DNA of 64,000 bases from Pseudonocardia kujensis (GTDB lineage: Bacteria; Actinomycetota; Actinomycetes; Mycobacteriales; Pseudonocardiaceae): assembly GCF_021283305.1 (NCBI RefSeq), contig NZ_JAJSOK010000007.1, positions 62,001-126,000 on the forward strand, written 5' to 3'. The notes beneath the pieces are model-generated. The model did no database searches and was not told the origin of the DNA. It saw only the letters and a list, made by a program, of their open reading frames with translations. Position numbers and translations under genes: made by a program. Below are positions 61,020-64,000 of this stretch, piece after piece; within the stretch, counting starts at the first letter, position 1; every line of letters starts with the position of its first letter.

Positions 61020-61967
61020 ATGCGGCGCGGTCCCCTCCACCGGTTCCCCGGCTCCGAGCGGGCCTGCGGCCTGGCGCTCGGGGTGGCGGCGGACCTCCTC
61101 CTCGCCGACCCGCGCCGCGGGCACCCGGTGGCGGGCTTCGGCCGGCTCGCCGCGGGCCTCGAACGCCGGCTGTACGCCGACTCGCGCCGCGCCGGCGCCG
61201 CCTACACCGCGGCGCTGGTCGCGGGTGCGGTGGCGGCCGGAATGGCGGGGGAGCGGCTCGTCGGGTCCCGGGTCCTGCCGACCGCGGTGGCGACCTGGGC
61301 CGTGCTCGGCGGCACCTCGCTCGTGCGGGAGGGGGCTGCGCTCGGGAGGTCGCTGGAGCAGGGCGACCTCGAGGCCGCGCGGGCCCGGATCCCGCACCTC
61401 TGCGCCCGCGACCCCGCCCTGCTCGACGCGGCCGGGATGGCGCGGGCCGGCGTGGAGTCGTTGGCCGAGAACACGTCCGACGCCGTGGTGGCGCCCCTGT
61501 TCTGGGGCGCGGTGGCCGGCGTACCGGGCCTGCTGGGGTACCGCGCGGTCAACACCCTGGACGCGATGGTGGGGTACCGCTCGCCGCGCTACACCCGCTT
61601 CGGCTGGGCGTCGGCGCGCCTCGACGACCTCGCGAACCTCGCACCGGCCCGGCTGGCCGCGGTGCTCACGGCGGCTGCGGCACCGCTGGTCGGCGGCCGC
61701 CCCGGCGCGGCGGTGACGGCCTGGCGCCGCGACGCCCGCGAGCACCCCAGCCCCAACGCGGGCCCGGTGGAGGCCGCCGCCGCGGGCGCGCTCGGCGTGC
61801 GGCTGGGCGGGCGGACGGAGTACCCCTACGGCGCCGAGGACCGTCCGTCCCTGGGCCGGGGCCCCGCCCCGGTCCCCGCCGACCTCGTCCGCGCCGCCCG
61901 CCTCTCCCGCGCCGTCGGCCTGCTGGCGGCGGGGGTGGCGGTGGCGGTGGCGCTGCTGCGACGGTGA
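61020..61967 (+). CDS. cobD: Adenosylcobinamide-phosphate synthase
   Basis: 315 aa, leaderless ATG start. CobD/CbiB signature: AADLLLADPRRGHPVAGFGR, ENTSDAVVAPLFWGAVAGVP, YRAVNTLDAMVGYRSPRYTR, WASARLDDLANLAPARLAAV and EHPSPNAGPVEAAAAGALGV. Several hydrophobic segments place it in the membrane. It attaches the aminopropanol arm to adenosylcobyric acid. cobQ, which makes its substrate, starts about 1.1 kb downstream past SURF1. Confidence 0.93.
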   Translation: MRRGPLHRFPGSERACGLALGVAADLLLADPRRGHPVAGFGRLAAGLERRLYADSRRAGAAYTAALVAGAVAAGMAGERLVGSRVLPTAVATWAVLGGTSLVREGAALGRSLEQGDLEAARARIPHLCARDPALLDAAGMARAGVESLAENTSDAVVAPLFWGAVAGVPGLLGYRAVNTLDAMVGYRSPRYTRFGWASARLDDLANLAPARLAAVLTAAAAPLVGGRPGAAVTAWRRDAREHPSPNAGPVEAAAAGALGVRLGGRTEYPYGAEDRPSLGRGPAPVPADLVRAARLSRAVGLLAAGVAVAVALLRR

Positions 61968-62049
61968 GCCGTCCGTGACCGTCAGGAGCTGAGGATCCCG
62001 CCGGGACCCGCCAGGAACCCCGGGCGCCTTCTCGCCGGCGCCAGGCCGC

Positions 62050-62964
62050 TCAGCGGGAGGCCGGGGTGTCGCGGTCGCCGGTGCCGGGCCGGTCGGAGCG
62101 GCGGGTCGGGTCGGCCGGGTCGTCGGCATCGACGGCGTCGGCGGCGTCGGCGGCGTCGGCGGCGTCGGCGGCGGGGTCGAGGTCGCGACCGGCGAGCGCG
62201 TCGCGCAGGCTCGCCTTCCGCTCCCTCCTCCCGCGCCGCTGCAGCACCTCGAGGCGGATGAAGTAGCCGAGCGCGATGATCGCGATCGCGCCGAAGGTCA
62301 GCCACTGCAGGGCGTAGGAGCCGTTGGTGAACGGCGCCGCGGTGGTGGCGGGCGTGACCGGGATCGGCGTCAGGACCCCCGGCTGGCCCGCGGCGAGCTG
62401 CACGTACCCCTCGACCATGTCGGGCGTGCCGGTCGCCTTCGCCAGCTGCCGGGAGTCCGCGGCGTAGATCTGCAGGTGGCCGCCCTCGGTCAGCGGCGCG
62501 CGACCGGTGGTGTCGGTCTCGTCGACGCGCAGCCGTCCGGTGAGGGTCACCGGGCCCGCCGGCGCGGCGGGATAGTCGGGGACGGCCTGGCCGTCGCTCG
62601 TGGTGATCGAGCCGCGGTCGACGGCCACGGTGCGGCCGTCGTCGAGCCGGACGGGGGTGAGCACCTCGGAGGCGGGCTTGCCGTCGACGACCCGCAGCCG
62701 GACGAGCGCCTCGGCCTGGGGGAGGTACGTGCCGGAGAGCGTGACCTGCCGCCACTCCTCGCCCGGGGCGATCTCGGAACCCGGGACGAGCTGGGCGAAC
62801 GGGACCGGCGGGGTGGTGTTGGCGACGTCGATCGCGTGCTGCTGCGCCTGGCGCTGCTCCTCACGCCCGAACTGCCACGGGGCCAGCAGCGTGTAGCACG
62901 CCACGGCGAACCCGATGACGACCACCACGAAGGCGATCCAGCCCGGCCGCAGCAGGAAGCGCAT
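62050..62964 (-). CDS. SURF1-family cytochrome oxidase assembly protein
   Basis: 304 aa. TM1 is [20 protein letters not shown] (about 6-26), the C-terminal TM is [20 protein letters not shown] (about 220-240), with the SURF1 periplasmic part between ([43 protein letters not shown]). It aids haem a insertion into cytochrome aa3. The tail has an Ala-Ala-Asp repeat. TACCGT (62971-62976 complement) ends 6 nt before the ATG, so the message is probably leaderless. Confidence 0.9.
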   Translation of the reverse strand: MRFLLRPGWIAFVVVVIGFAVACYTLLAPWQFGREEQRQAQQHAIDVANTTPPVPFAQLVPGSEIAPGEEWRQVTLSGTYLPQAEALVRLRVVDGKPASEVLTPVRLDDGRTVAVDRGSITTSDGQAVPDYPAAPAGPVTLTGRLRVDETDTTGRAPLTEGGHLQIYAADSRQLAKATGTPDMVEGYVQLAAGQPGVLTPIPVTPATTAAPFTNGSYALQWLTFGAIAIIALGYFIRLEVLQRRGRRERKASLRDALAGRDLDPAADAADAADAADAVDADDPADPTRRSDRPGTGDRDTPASR

Positions 62965-63113
62965 GCCCCTACGGTAGGCGCCCCGCGGTCGTGGGGTGCC
63001 GCCGCCTCGGCGCCCGCTCCGCCGCGGGCACCACCGGTACCCGGGTGGGCGACCTCGGGATCCGGGGCACCCCGCCGGGCCTCTGCCGGTCGTTCTGCCG
63101 GAGACTGCTCGCC

Positions 63114-64000
63114 GTGGAACCGAGCGGTGCCCTGCTGGTGGCGGGTACGACGTCCGACGCCGGCAAGAGCGCCCTGGTCGCGGGCCTCTGCCGCTGGTTG
63201 CATCGGCGCGGGGTGTCCGTCGCCCCGTTCAAGGCCCAGAACATGAGCAACAACTCCGTCGTCACCGTCGACGGCGGGGAGATCGGCCGGGCCCAGGCGA
63301 TGCAGGCGCACGCGTGCGGCCTCGAGCCGAGCGTCGCGTTCAACCCCGTGCTGCTCAAGCCGGGCAGCGACCGGACCTCGCAGGTGGTGGTCCGCGGCCG
63401 GGCCGACGGGCACGTCTCCGCCCTGTCCTACCGGACCCGGACCGCCGCGCTGCTCGAGGTGGTCACGCAGACCCTGGCCGATCTGCGCCGCCGGTTCGAC
63501 GTCGTGGTCTGCGAGGGCGCCGGCTCGCCGGCCGAGATCAACCTGCGCGCCACCGACCTCGCCAACATGGGTCTCGCGCAGGCCGCGGACCTGCCGGTGG
63601 TCGTGGTGGGGGACATCGACCGGGGTGGCGTGCTCGCCCACCTGTTCGGCACCGTCGCCGTCCTCGACCCCGCCGACCAGGCCCGGATCGCCGGGTTCGT
63701 GATCAACAAGTTCCGCGGCGATCCCGCCCTGCTCGCGCCGGGCCTCGACCAGCTGCGGGAGCTGACCGGACGGCCGACCTTCGGGGTGGTGCCCTGGTCG
63801 GACCGGCTGTGGCTCGACGCCGAGGACTCCCTGTCCGCGGTCGCCGACGGGGTGCTCGGCCGCCCGGCCCCGCCGCTGGGCGAGCAGTGGCTGCGGGTCG
63901 CGGTGGTCCGGTTGCCGAGGATCTCCAACGCGCCCGACGCCGAGGCCCTGGCCTGCGAGCCCGGCGTCGCGGTGCGGTACGTGACCGAGCCGTCGCGCCT
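63114..64000 (+). CDS. cobQ: Cobyric acid synthase (3' end cut by window edge)
   Basis: Open from a GTG at 63114 to the window end (about 295 residues). The N-terminal ATP-binding part has [20 protein letters not shown] (P-loop), [60 protein letters not shown] and [20 protein letters not shown], all diagnostic of CobQ. The glutaminase domain lies outside. It amidates four side chains of adenosylcobyrinic acid diamide. Upstream, a short B12-box-like string was not enough to call a riboswitch. Confidence 0.93.
   Translation, partial: MEPSGALLVAGTTSDAGKSALVAGLCRWLHRRGVSVAPFKAQNMSNNSVVTVDGGEIGRAQAMQAHACGLEPSVAFNPVLLKPGSDRTSQVVVRGRADGHVSALSYRTRTAALLEVVTQTLADLRRRFDVVVCEGAGSPAEINLRATDLANMGLAQAADLPVVVVGDIDRGGVLAHLFGTVAVLDPADQARIAGFVINKFRGDPALLAPGLDQLRELTGRPTFGVVPWSDRLWLDAEDSLSAVADGVLGRPAPPLGEQWLRVAVVRLPRISNAPDAEALACEPGVAVRYVTEPSR

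Noticed and set aside
63080-63113. Cobalamin riboswitch before cobQ, from a GCCGGAGACTGC string resembling the B12 box
   Set aside because: The match is partial and the other conserved riboswitch segments were not found in the 149-nt gap.

Overview
The window is very GC-rich, densely coded actinobacterial chromosome. Several features point to a Pseudonocardiales-type organism, although the genus is inferred and not shown. These are an SsgA-like cell-division protein, a DUF5709 protein, a UdgX-type uracil-DNA glycosylase, aerobic cobalamin genes (cobF, cobD, cobQ), probable leaderless genes with a TANNNT box 6-7 nt before the start, and frequent GTG starts with ATGA/GTGA stop-start overlaps. 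I saw no tRNA, rRNA, CRISPR array, prophage or insertion sequence.

Layout. 1-5.9 kb: a truncated NarL-type histidine kinase, DUF6223, an alpha/beta hydrolase, an ABM monooxygenase, a DUF2306-LacI pair and a second LacI regulator. 5.9-10.7 kb: a LacI-controlled polyol operon with an IolE-like TIM barrel, an IolG-like dehydrogenase, a second TIM-barrel isomerase, a sugar-porter MFS protein and a universal stress protein. It has a clear promoter and a perfect 16-bp operator. 10.9-16.6 kb: a GntR-controlled operon with a frameshifted MFS transporter, an MBL hydrolase, a cupin, a carboxymuconolactone decarboxylase, a beta-hydroxyacid dehydrogenase, a double-CMD protein and the GntR regulator. 16.6-17.6 kb: about eleven degenerate ~93-bp repeats between convergent genes. 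17.7-19 kb: Hsp20 with a SigH-type promoter and a HAIR-like operator, plus two small genes.

19.1-32.6 kb is a two-armed catabolic locus. The leftward arm holds an HpaB-type flavin hydroxylase, a branched-chain/aromatic-type ABC importer with a fused LivH-LivM permease, a hydrolase and a MaoC protein. The rightward arm holds two acyl-CoA dehydrogenases, an enoyl-CoA hydratase, an acyl-CoA ligase and a TetR regulator. Two matching operator-like palindromes lie between the arms. Together they suggest import, hydroxylation, CoA activation and beta-oxidation of an unidentified carboxylic acid. 32.7-37.6 kb holds UdgX, YigZ, a 33-aa ORF, and a sodium:solute symporter divergent from a DeoR repressor.

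37.8-49.3 kb is a second CoA-based locus: a FadR-type GntR regulator, CitE-like lyase, MFS, MaoC hydratase, class III CoA-transferase, acyl-CoA dehydrogenase, amidase, MmgE/PrpD, an LLM flavoprotein and a RutA homologue. Three GTCNGAC-centred sites, two lying on or beside promoter elements, suggest one regulon. The CoA-transferase, hydratase and CitE set resembles itaconate/citramalate dissimilation. 49.3-64 kb returns to housekeeping genes: 31-bp tandem repeats, an NlpC/P60 protein, a glycosyltransferase remnant, cobF, AI-2E permease, an RsbW-like ATPase, TetR, DUF5709, an SsgA-like protein, lipoproteins, an acyl-CoA synthetase, a flavin reductase, cobD, SURF1 and the start of cobQ.
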